Origin: Flaveria trinervia
Taxonomy: Eukaryota; Streptophyta; Magnoliopsida; Asterales; Asteraceae
NCBI GenBank assembly: GCA_025506515.1
Contig: CM046452.1
Coordinates: 73,567,115 to 73,631,114, forward strand
DNA: 64,000 bases
Direction of reading: 5' to 3'
Under the pieces are notes generated by a model. The model made no database searches, was not told where the DNA came from, and saw only the letters and a program-made list of their open reading frames with translations. Shown here piece after piece: positions 1-11,600 of this stretch. The position numbers were made by a program, and so were the translations under genes. The stretch's first letter is position 1, and each line of letters starts with the position of its first letter.

Positions 1-1082
1 TGGAAAATGTGAAATTGGGTTAGATCAAATGGGTCATCTTCGGTGCAATTTAAATTGTTTCAGCCTGATTTGGCCACAACAAACACTATTTGCGTCCAGT
101 TTTTTGCAACGTAAATGTGTTCATTATGATAGAAAACATCAGTATTACAGTAATAACCTAGACTTGTAAGCCATTTTGGAGGTTTCATGCCTTTGGATGA
201 CTTGTGAACCACTCATCTGTCATAGATGCTTAATGTCAATTTTCTAAACTAGACCCGTTTGACCCTTGGAGAGATAAATAAAGAGCGTATTCGTTGCTTG
301 ACTTAGCGCCCGCTTTACGCAAGGTCTAGGGAGGGGCCAGATCACACCCAAAGGGGCTAGATCGTTTCGTGATTAGATGTATGCAGCCTTACTCTACATT
401 GTGTGTAGGGGGCTGTTTCCCATGGCTTGAACCCAGACCTCAAGGGCACAAAGCACACAAAGCAGCTACTTTTAAAGAGATAAATGACAACCCAAATTCA
501 CCTAATTTTAGATAAATGAGTCAAAATTGACATCTGTATCTACGTAATGTTTACATTGTCACTAACAGTTTGTGCTTTGTTCTTGGCAGGTTTAGCTTTT
601 CAACCTTATATTTTTCTCACAGTAAGATACTATATATGATATCAATATTACGATCTTTAGTCCTCTATCCGTTTGGAAGTCCAATGCATGTTACAAACTG
701 TGATATCCAGTCACACATTGGTTGCTAGTAATTTCAAAACACAATAGCATATTGCTTTTCTTCTAAAAGTCTATTCCAGCATATGTTGTTTATAGTAAAT
801 GATTATGTAACTATTGTATCTTATCCAAAATCATTCGAAAGCATATTGATTTCGAAGCAGAAGCAGAGTCCATGTTGACTTGTCAAAAGTCCGAGCATTC
901 GTTGTTTATACTTGCATACTACATTTTACATTTCATGATATCAATTTAGGCATGAACCCCTTAGCCACCTTGACCATTCTACCAGTGCAATTATGTCTAG
1001 CCTTGGTGTTGGATTTTGCTTTTAAGTTAGTGATTTACTTCTATACTATATGATGTAGTCGACTTGACCATGGTTAATGCAG
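1..1082 (+). other. GLR intron sequence, 5' part of gene outside window
   Basis: No coding exon was recognised here. The sequence is AT-rich and ends in an acceptor (TTAATGCAG, AG at 1081-1082) directly before the first recognisable exon of the glutamate receptor-like gene. I read it as the intron before the penultimate exon, so the amino-terminal ligand-binding region and the first membrane helices of the receptor should lie left of the window. A SINE copy occupies about 280-490. Confidence 0.6.
280..490 (-). mobile_element. Au-like SINE in GLR intron
   Basis: Read on the minus strand, the segment shows an RNA polymerase III B-box-like word (GGGTTCAAGCC, 424-434 on plus) followed by GGGAAACAGCC, GTAGAGTAAGGCTGCATAC, a GGCCCCTCCC block and GTAAAGCGGGCGCTAAGTC. 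That order of blocks is the signature I associate with Au-type SINEs of flowering plants: a tRNA-related head followed by a family body. No clear target-site duplication was seen, so the ends are approximate. SINEs are short non-autonomous retroelements copied by LINE machinery. The match is from memory of the family consensus, not from a search. Confidence 0.7.
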
Positions 1083-2238
1083 AACAGAGCATGACGAGCA
1101 CTCTTGGTCGAATCATTCTAATCATGTGGTTATTCGTTGTTCTGATAATCAGCTCCAGTTACACTGCAAGCCTCACGTCAATTTTGACTGTACAGAAACT
1201 CTCTTCGCCTATTGATGGGATCCATAGTTTAATGTCGAACAAAGATCCCATTGGCTACCAACAAAGTTCTTTTGTCAGAAACTATCTGATTGAAGAACTT
1301 GGCATTTCTGAAACTAGGCTTGTTCCTCTTAACTTGCCAGAAGACTATGAAAAAGCCTTAAAAGATGGTCCTGATAACGGCGGTGTTGCGGCCGTTGTTG
1401 ATGAACGTCCATACATCGAACTCTTCCTTTCCACACGCTGCCAGTTCAGCATAGTTGGCCCAGAGTTCACCAAAAATGGATGGGGATTTGTAAGTAAAAA
1501 CACCATATCACTTTGAGAATCATACGTCATCATTACCGAACTTCAAATTTGATATAGAGTTATTAGTAGGGGTAGCAATTCATGACACAACACACACACA
1601 AGATGAAACTAATCAACTTTTGGGTTGTTACCTCTAACTTGGTTGTCTTTGGGTTGACCTTATTAACCTTTTTAACTATCTTGTCCTTGACTTGATGTAT
1701 TTAGTCAAAGTTGTGGAAATTTTTCTGAATTGTTGATTTCTTCCAGGCCTTTCCACGGGACTCTCCTCTTGCAGTAGATATATCAACTGCCATTCTGAAA
1801 CTGTCAGAAAGCGGTGACTTACAAAGGATCCACGACAAGTGGCTAACACGAAGTGCTTGTAGTTCACAAGGAGCCAAGTTTGCAGTTGACCGGCTTGAGC
1901 TAAAGAGCTTCAAAGGCCTGTTTTTCATAAGTGGACTAGCCTGTGTCCTTTCTCTTTTAATATACTTTGGGTTAATCGTACACCAGTATACTAAACACAA
2001 ACCCCATCTTTCTGAGCCATCTAGACCAGCCCTCAAACCAGGACGCCTTAAAACCTTCATCTCTTTTGTGGATGAAAAACATGAGTCGGTTAAAGCTCGT
2101 TCCCAGAGAAGGCTTAAAGAAGCTACTTCGCGTGCAAGTGTTATCGGAAATGATTTATCTGTTAGCGGGTTTAGAAGCTCACGGACAGAGTCATCACCAG
2201 ACACGCCAGAATGGTCACGAGATGGAGACCGTTCCTAG
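1083..2238 (+). CDS. GLR3-like: Glutamate receptor-like channel (GLR3 type), 3' part, two exons
   Basis: Plant GLRs are ligand-gated cation channels of the plasma membrane or endomembranes, used in amino-acid sensing and calcium signalling. Two exons are visible: 1083-1489 (acceptor TGCAG, donor GTAAGT) and 1747-2238 (acceptor TTCCAG, stop TAG at 2236-2238). The first exon encodes helix M3 with the channel signature SYTASLTSILTVQ, then the second half of the ligand-binding domain. The second resumes in frame at AFPRDSPLAVDISTAILKLS, carries the IHDKWL motif, then helix M4 (FISGLACVLSLLIYFGLIV) and a basic/serine-rich cytosolic tail ending SPDTPEWSRDGDRS. An ATG at 1064 lies in the intron and is not the start. 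The gene is cut by the left edge. No frame break was seen in the visible part. GLR3 rather than GLR1/2 is inferred from the S2-M4 wording. Confidence 0.9.
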
Positions 2239-2440
2239 TCGTGTTGTATTCATGAGAAACATGTTTCTCTGATCAATGTGTATCTATGAAAGATTAAATA
2301 CTAGTTTCCAATACATGTACATATATACACCTTTACAATTGAAAGGGATTGGCGGTTGCGGTGTGGGGCTGATCCAATCCAATGATCCACCCATAACCTG
2401 ATCGTTTCCCCATTACCCACCTCCCCCAAAAAACTGTGTG

Positions 2441-2637
2441 AACACCCTTTTGACATTGGAATTCGAAGGTAGGCGACCCATTAACAAAAACTGATGACCT
2501 TGTCGATTTTAATATAGATCGCATCCACTTCCACCATCGCTCGAGAAATAGCATTTGCCCCATGATCTCTGTCCACAAAACCCCAATTTAGGGTATTGTA
2601 AGCCTTCTTAATATCAATCTTTAGTAAGAGGAATTTG
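2441..2637 (-). pseudogene. LINE reverse transcriptase fragment
   Basis: On the minus strand the translation gives FLLLKIDIKKAYNTLNWGF and, after a one-base frame change near 2570, SARSS-type text ending in VNGSPTFEFQCQKGV. These are two adjacent blocks of plant non-LTR (L1-type) reverse transcriptase, normally followed by RQGDPLSP. That next block and the catalytic FADD box are absent: the sequence after QKGV is unrelated. This is therefore a short dead fragment, in the region downstream of the GLR gene. Confidence 0.75.
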
Positions 2638-3539
2638 GTTTTCCTTTGTTTTGCTCATGTATTTTGTTCACTAGTTAAAAACTTGTATACTAGCCTCAAT
2701 ATTCATTCATACATTCAAAAATCAAATCATTACGTAATGACAAAGCATGAAGTTAAAAAGACATAATTTATGAAACTCTTACATTGGATTTCGCTAGTCA
2801 AAACGAAAGGCAAATAAAGTCCGAAAGTAGATGACAAACAAAACAGACGTATGAAGTTGATAATAGCCGAATACTCTCGCTTGTTCATACTTCACGTGAA
2901 AAAACATCACCATAATGTCTACGTCTTCGAGGTTTAACTCCTTGAAACTTCATCCGTCGAATCCCATATTCGTTTTCTCAATCTTATGCTTAATTAATTA
3001 TTGGCAATCCGTGAAAAACGAAAAACTTGGTTTTCTACAAACTCACCCCTAGAAAAATTAATGATTCCTAATCTAATTTTATAATTACAAATAACATACA
3101 CACACAAGCAAGCTCCCAATATTAAAAACCAATACAACAAATTTCACCTAACAAGTAAACACAACATACAATCACACATCCATAGGTCGATTTTACTAGG
3201 CTATGCACATATCACATTTCATAACCTAACCACTAAAATTAAAGTCAAAATTATTACCCTAATTTTGACATGTAAGAACAAATTTAAAGCAATATGCATC
3301 ATAATATACATTATATGCAACCCCGATGGATCCATTAAGTCGATCGACTTTTGTATCTTTATAAAGGTGATTTCAGGTTTCCTTAAAAACCTAATTATTC
3401 CCAAAAGAAGAAATGAGAGAGAATATGGTTCTTGTGAAGTATCTTTTTGTTTGATAGAAAATCCTAATTGAATTAGAAAACTCAATATCTATCCAACAAG
3501 TGTTAAATGTGGCATCGACTAATATATAATTATTATTAG

Positions 3540-3837
3540 ACTAGGTTAAAATCTCGTGTAATACACGAGCTAAATAAATTTACTATTACAAGGTTTACAA
3601 TATAAAAAGTTATGTCTTAAATATTGTGTATTATACGAATTGAATAAACTCATGTATTATACATTTGAAAATTTAAAGTTAACAATATTTGAAATTTTAG
3701 TTATGAATAGTTATTAATTAATAAATAATACCTTTTATGGCATTCATAATTAAAAGGAGAGAAAACGGGAAAACAAATTATTAGATGGTATAAAATGATG
3801 ACAAGTGTCCGGATTTATTTTTATTTATTAGTATAGA
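3540..3837 (+). repeat. AT-rich dispersed repeat, copy A
   Basis: Begins near ACTAGGTTAAAATCTCGTG with a small hairpin (CTCGTGTAATACACGAG) and ends with GACAAGTGTCC followed by TTTATTAGTATAGAT. The same start and end wording occurs in copy B (about 4792-5243) and, inverted, in copy C (about 14900-15461). The interior is almost pure A/T. It may be a Helitron- or MITE-like non-autonomous element; no transposase and no clear TSD were found. Confidence 0.5.
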
Positions 3838-4791
3838 TAAATTGAGCTATAACTAAATACATAAGATTTAATATTATCTACATTAGATCAATATATTAAT
3901 CCCTTGTTACCTCAGAAATGAAATATGTCTAATTAATTGTTACTTTAATTGAACTATAACACTTTAGAAATGATAAAACCTCGGTATAGTTTCTCTAATA
4001 GATGTTATCATCTCATGATGAATATGGTGGTCGTTCTTACATCAAGCTCTCACACTGCTGTCTCGTACATATTGTGCATCAACGACTCACAAATCTATTT
4101 GGTGAGCATGCGTCATAGTCCTTTCATCATGTTAAGAGTGAACTTCTCTCGGTCTCTTACATCCTCGCATCCTCACACTACTTCTCTAGTTGGTTGAGAA
4201 CAGTGTCAATCTCCTCTCTCCATGCCTTATACAAGTTAGTACTTGTACAACTTGTGCATATAATGTTATGTATTTCCTTGGAGTTGCCTATATCCTTGAT
4301 TTGCATCATTCGCTCATGCCACCATCCATGCTAACCTCCTCAGTGTTGCTCGTCGTTTTCCATGACCTTTAGGATTGGATTCCTTTGGACTTGTGTAAAA
4401 GCATCTGGATTCTCAAGTTTACGTACATGAGCAATGGCGGGCCATGACATTATGAACTGATGAACTCATCCGGTCTTACGATATTAGGCTTTTGGACTAG
4501 TTTTCAAGTGGATCAAGCATTGGTCCCGGGTTACATTATTTTACACTTCTAGTTCAATGGCCGTTTTAATGTAACATAATAACCAAAGTATCTAGAAAAC
4601 TGATAAGTATCCAACGGGCTGGTATTGATATATACTCAATGGGTCGGATCCATCTAGCCAGATTTAAGGAGCAGATTCATTTTCTATTGGTTAATCCAGA
4701 TGAACCTCTTGGTCAGCTACATAATGCGATTAGTGATTGAGTGGGATGGTTAAAGACTTAAAGAGCGGTTATTTTTCTTTGTTTATAGTTT

Positions 4792-5243
4792 ACTAGTTTA
4801 GAAACCCATATTTTACACGTATTAAATTAAAATATCAAATTAATAGTTAGTAATTAATATTATAAATTATATTATGATCTTTAGATAATTCGAGTTACGT
4901 ACAATCAATTACGTTATGTAATGATGTAATAACAAAAAAAAAATTAAAACTTCTGTTTTAAATACTTTTGCTAAGAAAATGATTTATTAAAAATTCTGAT
5001 TTTTTTAAAATTTGTTTTTTAAATGTATTTAAAAAAAGTTCTTTGTATTAATTTTTGTATATATTGTTAAAGCAATTACATTTTTAATAAAAATGTGTTT
5101 TAGAACTTGGAAAGAATATATATAAGATTTAGCATTAGTAATGATCATTAAAAGGTTATACTTTTATACTAATGACATGTGTCATAGAGCGTGTAAGAAG
5201 ATGACATGTGACAAAATTTTATTTTGTTTTATTAGTATAGATT
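4792..5243 (+). repeat. AT-rich dispersed repeat, copy B
   Basis: Same layout as copy A: starts ACTAGTTTAGAAACCC with ACACGTATTAAATTA, ends GACATGTGACAAAATTTTA then TTTTATTAGTATAGATTA. It is longer and more diverged than copy A. Its class is uncertain. Confidence 0.45.
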
Positions 5244-5698
5244 AATAGTTATTTGATTCAAGTTTAGATTAGCTTTCATTATTATCTTGTAATCGAAGAT
5301 TAACCCTTCTTGAATCGGGCCCGACTATCTTCCATTATTTCAGTGAATTCCATTAGCAGATTTCTGTTCTATAAAAAACAATCATATTTGAACAGATTAT
5401 AAAGAACCTGATTAGTATCACTCTCTAAAGTCTAATCCCACATTTATATCTAAAATGTGTATAAACCAAGTACTATCAAAATTTCCTTTATTAGAAACAA
5501 ATGAATATGTTTTGGGTACAAAGTCTACCTCCAGGTAAAACCTAAAGCTAGATTCAGAACAATCATGGCTAGTTGCAAGATTGAGTAAAAATAAAATAAA
5601 GTGTGTACTTACAAGCCAAACCAGAAACATTAACAACCAGACCATATGAATCCCGAGCAGCTACTTGTGAATTTAGCAGTCTGTAAAAATAACTAACC

Positions 5699-8600
5699 TC
5701 AGAAAAAAGCATCAAACAGTAATCTGTTGAGGAACCTGATCTGTTGAATTGGACTTCTTCCGGGCTCGGATTGGAATTGAGGTTTTGATGGGAAAATGAA
5801 AATGGTAGATGCAGCAGTTGTAGGTTGGAATCCAGCTGAATACCGCACAGAGGTTATTGTAACTCTCGGAAGCTGTAGAGAACCTGAACTTAGTGGCACG
5901 AGCTTATAACTTAGAATATACTCTGATAATGGTAGAACAAATGTGGTGTCGTTGTGGGGTCCAGACAAAACGAAACTTTGTGAATCTGATAATGAGAACT
6001 TAACCTCTTGTAGCAATTTTGTTTGATTGTTAATTCGAGCAAAGTATGTGAAGGGTTCACCAAGAACACCATGAGGAGGACACTCTAAAGTGATGATTAA
6101 TGGAGGAAACTCTAGGTTCACATCAGGTAAACTTTGATTTGTGATGACCTCTTTTGATGATTCATGATCTCGTCTCCATCTTAAACACACACTTCCCAAG
6201 TTAAGTTTTGAAACATTTAACTCAGGTTTCACAGTAAAAACTTTCTTAAATTCTTCCCCTGGGACAAGAAGTGTAGGATCGCTGTCCATTCCTGACTGAA
6301 TCGTGCATGTGGTTTTACCTTTGTTTTTAGGAGTAACATCGTCTTCAGAGATAGACATGGAAAGTAATTTTAATGGGACCTCAGTGCAGTTTGTAGCATT
6401 AACGACAAGTATGCTCGTTTCGTTGACAGGAAGTGATACAGTTTGACCAGATTCAGGGGAACGTTTAAGCCGCGAGAGCAACAATGGATCTCGCCGAAAG
6501 GGTAGCATAAGACGGTGGCTGATGACAACAGGGGTTTTCCCTTCAATTTGCAGGCTCTTATGAATATGAACTTTCGGGGAGCCACTGCTTGGAGAATACC
6601 CGAGAGATACGTATAGCATGATTGGTTTAGGACGGTGCCATTGGATTTCCAGATTGCATGACCATGACTCGCCCACGTTCAGAAACGGCACAGAAACCAA
6701 TCCAAATGACTGTTGAACTTTTCTGATACTATCATTATTATTTTGGGTGGGACCACATAATATACCAAGAAGATCGACATGAAGATTGTCAGAAGACGAA
6801 GTGTGTTCAGCCTCTCGTGGACTAAGCAAACCAACACCTCGGGTGTCAACCAGATTGATTTTTAATTCACCGGACTCAACTGAATGGCCTTTAGAGGTGA
6901 GAGTGACAGGTAATATGAAGTTTTCACCAACTAAAGCAGGACCTGTTGACTCCAATTTAAGGTCAACTTGGGGATCTGGCTCCTCAACTTGGGTAACCTT
7001 CATACCCGAGAATGCAATAGCAGGATCCTTAGTTGGGGAAGCTTCAAAACGCTCCTCAAATTTCCACAGAGGTAAATCAGTCATATTGGCAGGACTTTCA
7101 GCCCCACAACATATGCTGAAGTGGGGCCCAATTCGAGCAATTACATATGTGCATTCCAGTTTTCCACTATTTACTGCACCAACAAAATATCAGTCAGTTA
7201 CAACATAAAACAAAAAACAAATTTGAGGATTAATAAGATAGTGGCAAATTCTACTGGTGGCATGGCCAAGATGAGTGTCAAAACAGGTCTGGTTGGAACC
7301 GGTCTGTTTTTACTACATACCAAAATAGACAAGGTCTAGTTGGTTCGACCCACAACACGTTTTTAGTTCAGAAAATTACAAATGAGCAAAAATGTCCCCT
7401 ATAATAAAATCTGACTGGGTGAAGCGAAGTGCCTATTTTACATGTCTTACCCGACTTGATATCGTATGTTAACCGTAGCCACTTATTTGTAAACAGTTGT
7501 ATTACAGGAACAGTCTCGACTCTGCGATCGGGATGAATATGGGATATTGATGATGACTCACGCCTTTGAGCATTCACAATTATAAAATTGCACTCAGATT
7601 GATTAAACTGGATCTCTAACTGATCTATTTCAACTGGAGATGGCAGTTGTGATAAAAGTGACAATGTAATTAAAGTAGGTGCTTGAGGCTTAACTATCTG
7701 TTCATGAAAAGCTACGGATGTAAGAAGGACCACTCTAAGGGGGCTCACAAGATCAATTTCAAGATGAAGTGGGTGATCACTATTTACTTCCATACCACCC
7801 ATGTTTTCTTCTTCTTTATTCAGTGTTTCTTCTCGAACAATTGCAAATACTTCCTTGTGTATATTTTCTACTTGTTTTAAACTCGGGGGACCAGCAGGCC
7901 CACAATCCTTGAATTCTTGAATGCTGGAAATTGATGAAATTGGCAACGCAGCCATTTCAAGTGAATATGAGATAAAATCTTGAGCTGAACCAAGTTTTCT
8001 TGAGCACTCACGCAGATAACCAAGTACCTCCCATAATAAAGTGACCCAGCCCTCTTGCCTGTAAAGACTTGTGAGTTTATCAAAATGGTGTTTTGAATTA
8101 GTATAATCACTTGTAAGGAAATATTCTTTAGCCATTAAAAGCGTGCAAAAAGAAGCTGCCCTTTGAAATTTTAAGTTACTGTATGCTTCATATGCTTTTT
8201 TCAGCAAAGCAATTATTTCAGTAGAGTCTCCCAACCTCTTCACTTCAGCTGTAAGAGCAAAGATGGTGTAATCTTCATCTGTAATTCTGAAAGAGCATGA
8301 AATAAATAATATGTATCATCTGACTATTTCAATAAAAAAGAACACCATGTAATGAAACAACAGAAAAAGTTTGTTACATACAGCTGCATCACAGATGTCT
8401 CCCCGAGATCAAGTAATCGAGCAAACTGACCCACATAAAGAGAAGGCACAATAGAATCACAACTCTCATCAGTCTCGGCTGGCATCATGGAAAAAGCACT
8501 TCGTACACACGTCTTCTTCTCTTTTAAAAATTGAGCAGCAAGCTGTGTCATGGAAACATGCAGTAGATTATGCTGATGTCTGAATGGGATAATAACCATG

Positions 8601-11600
8601 TTTAATAAAAATAATATTCTCAAATGATGGTGTGTCACTTAAATGATCAAGTTAAGTAACAGAATGGTCAGAGGCATATAACCAAGAACGCACCCTATAT
8701 CCACGAAAAAAAGCCAGCTAACATGAGGGTGTCACATGTGCTTAGACCCATTATTGCAACTTCAAGAGGCAAATATCACTTATCAATTTTGAGTTTTTGA
8801 CAAGAACTGATCATAATTATAGTTATCTAATCAAAACAATTTGAATGCATTGATTATTTTTATATATGAAAAATTACCTAACTATCCCTGCCTTTAAGCA
8901 GCAAATTATCTGATTAACTAATCATGTTTAGCATGCACATTCAAACACCACCTAACTCCACTACTGCACATAATCATCTACAATACTACACCACAAAAAA
9001 AGCAAAATAATTGAGCAAAATATGAAGCTACATCAATCACCACATATACATTACTACTAAAAAGAAATGCAAACTAGTTATCTTAGGATGCTTATGAAAC
9101 ACTTTGTATTTGGAAATACGGTTAAGTTGATTGAAGCTGAATGTGTCTTCAACCCCCCACCAATGCACATTTCAGTCTGTAGCAGATAGTATGGAAACTA
9201 GGTAATTGATTGCACCAGTTCCATAAACTATAAACATGAATATTGATAATTTTTAGTACAGCTGGTGATACATAGGTGGAGCTAAAAATTTTCAATTTCG
9301 AGGTAGTTAAAATGGCTATGAGCCTATCAAAAAGTATATATTGGACAACAAACAAACAAGTAACAATTCTTTCAATTTCTTATTTAGTATGTTCAACTAC
9401 ATGCATTCCTCTATCCATAGAGGACAGTGGACAAATAGAAATGGCTAAGCAGAGTTTCTCTTATTTATATTAACAGCTACTATAGGAAGATAAGAATTTA
9501 TTAACAGGCTAACTTGCTACTTCTGATATCCATAATTTATGGCCTATATACAAATTATTAACAAGCACTGAACTCTGTTATGTGAGACCACAAAACATTG
9601 TCCACAATTCCATCTTCCCTAAAAGTCAGCTGCATATATATGTCAGGAAACAGCCATTTTGGTTAGATATTTACATCTTATATAAAAACAAGAGCAAGAT
9701 AGATGGTTAAAGCAACTTACCTGATAATAGTATGCAGGACGGAATTCCCAGTCAGACGAGGTTCTATCTGTGGAAGAGGAAACGGTTGCATTGGTAGTTT
9801 CAAGCAACTCAGCAAATACTAAGAACTGCCTGCTCAGCCAATCCCAATGAAGAAAATTTACTTGTGCAGGTCCTGTTAGCTTCTTATAAGAAGCATTATG
9901 CTGGCGAAACCATTTAATTGCTTCTATAACCTTTCCGCCATGTAAAAGTAATGTTGAAATCTTGAAGTGGAATTGCTCAGCGACCATCTTGATCTCAACC
10001 AACCGTTGGATCTCTGGCAATCTAGTAGATGTCCCAATCATCTGTAGTTCAAAGTGGATTGTTAGTACATATCGAGTACCAACTCAGCTAAGCTCCTCAT
10101 TTTTCAAGAAAAAAATGTTAGTGATATGGTTAAGTTGTTTAACAACCTAAAGTGTATAATATTTCACAAAACTATTGACATTTTTAAGTTCCAAACATGA
10201 TAATTGATAACATGGCTTATCTTCCGATTAGCAGCTTTCACGAGATTCCTTATTAAGTGGCAACTACATGTAAGATAAAGATAAAATGATCTCAGATGTC
10301 AGCCTCATATAAAAATGCACTCCTGACTAAAAGTATTTGCTTCTAGTTATTTGCTTAATTAGTAACCACCTTGTAGCTAATTAAGATAGTTTACAAAATA
10401 TACACACCAGTCTATGCAGTTGCTTCATGGGCCATGATGACCAAGAATTAGTCAGTGTCATAAGAGAAAGGGTAGTTCTTAAATCTTTTTACACCCAAAT
10501 CTTAAACTTAAAGGTGGAGAACAAACTAATATATAGAGGCAACAAATGTACTTCGTTGTTCTTGCATGTTCGCATAACTGCATGTGTGTTAAACTGACTA
10601 TTGCGACTTTAAAGCACAATTATCAATATAGACTGTTTAGGTTTAAATGATTTATAACTTTAGTCTTTGATGAAAGCAATCAGACTTGAATAATCAGACA
10701 AGAAGTGCTGTAAAACCTAAAAAGCTATCCCTAGTTTAAAAATTAATTTATTTGATTCTGTTTCAAATCTAGTGGTAATCACTTTCAGAATGCACATCTA
10801 AACACCCCCTTATTCAAGACTTTTGAAAAGAGAACCTCTTGCAGTGCATGGTAGCCATCCTCATACATCCTTAAAGCTTCAACCCAGTCTCTCCTGAACT
10901 CTGCATATATAGCAACCTACAAGTTGAATTCAGATAACATAGAAAGTAATTAGAACATTCTATTCCAAAATAGAAGCTATTATCACAAAGAACAACCTTC
11001 CTTGCATTACTTTAACTGCGACTACTTTTTCACCAACTGTTAATTTGTTACAAAGGGGACTCCTAATTTGCAGAACCCATTTACATAGGTTTTCTGCTTT
11101 TCAACACCCCAAGAAACAAAAATCTGCAAAAAGATGCATATCTATGCATCACATTAATAAATTTGTTGCCTAAACACATAGAAGCTTGGTTTTAAATTAC
11201 ACGATACGCTCCGATGCGTTTTGGGCCCAAATCCCGATGCGTGATGCACATGCATCACCTATGCGATGCATTAGTTACTAAAAAAATGCCAAAAATTAAA
11301 TATACAAAATAAAATTTATATTATTAATACTTCCAACATAAAAGCTACTAATTAACACACTCATAAAACATACTTTAACATAAAAACCCAAAATCAAGAC
11401 TATTACACTATGCACAGACTATTGAAACAACAATAAAACACAAGTAAATATATAGCATGAACACAAAAATGAAACAAAACACTCTAATGTTGAGAGGTAA
11501 AACTCATACTCATGTTGAAAACATTCATTCCAGGTACAAAATTGAAGAAAAAACATAGCAATGCATAATGCACGCATCAAGGCACATCTTGCGCATTGAC

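Larger units (their letters stand above)
2239..5698. other. Intergenic region between GLR and TRAPPC11
   Basis: AT-rich spacer between two genes that converge, so both 3' ends face this region. Besides the LINE scrap and two AT-rich repeat copies I see no gene. Two short plus-strand frames at 3949-4372 have no recognisable domain and are not called. Polyadenylation signals for both genes should lie here but cannot be told apart from AT-rich background. Confidence 0.6.

Noticed and set aside
424..434. tRNA gene suggested by a B-box-like word
   Set aside because: No cloverleaf or A-box in the right place; the surrounding blocks fit a SINE better.
3949..4372. Two overlapping plus-strand frames as a small gene
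   Set aside because: No domain, no splice support, composition like the surroundings.
5418..5645. Extra 3' exon of TRAPPC11
   Set aside because: The frame has no family resemblance; exon 9 already reaches a stop just past the usual C-terminus.
6786..7208. Plus-strand frames over TRAPPC11 exon 9
   Set aside because: Antisense shadows of a well-conserved coding exon.
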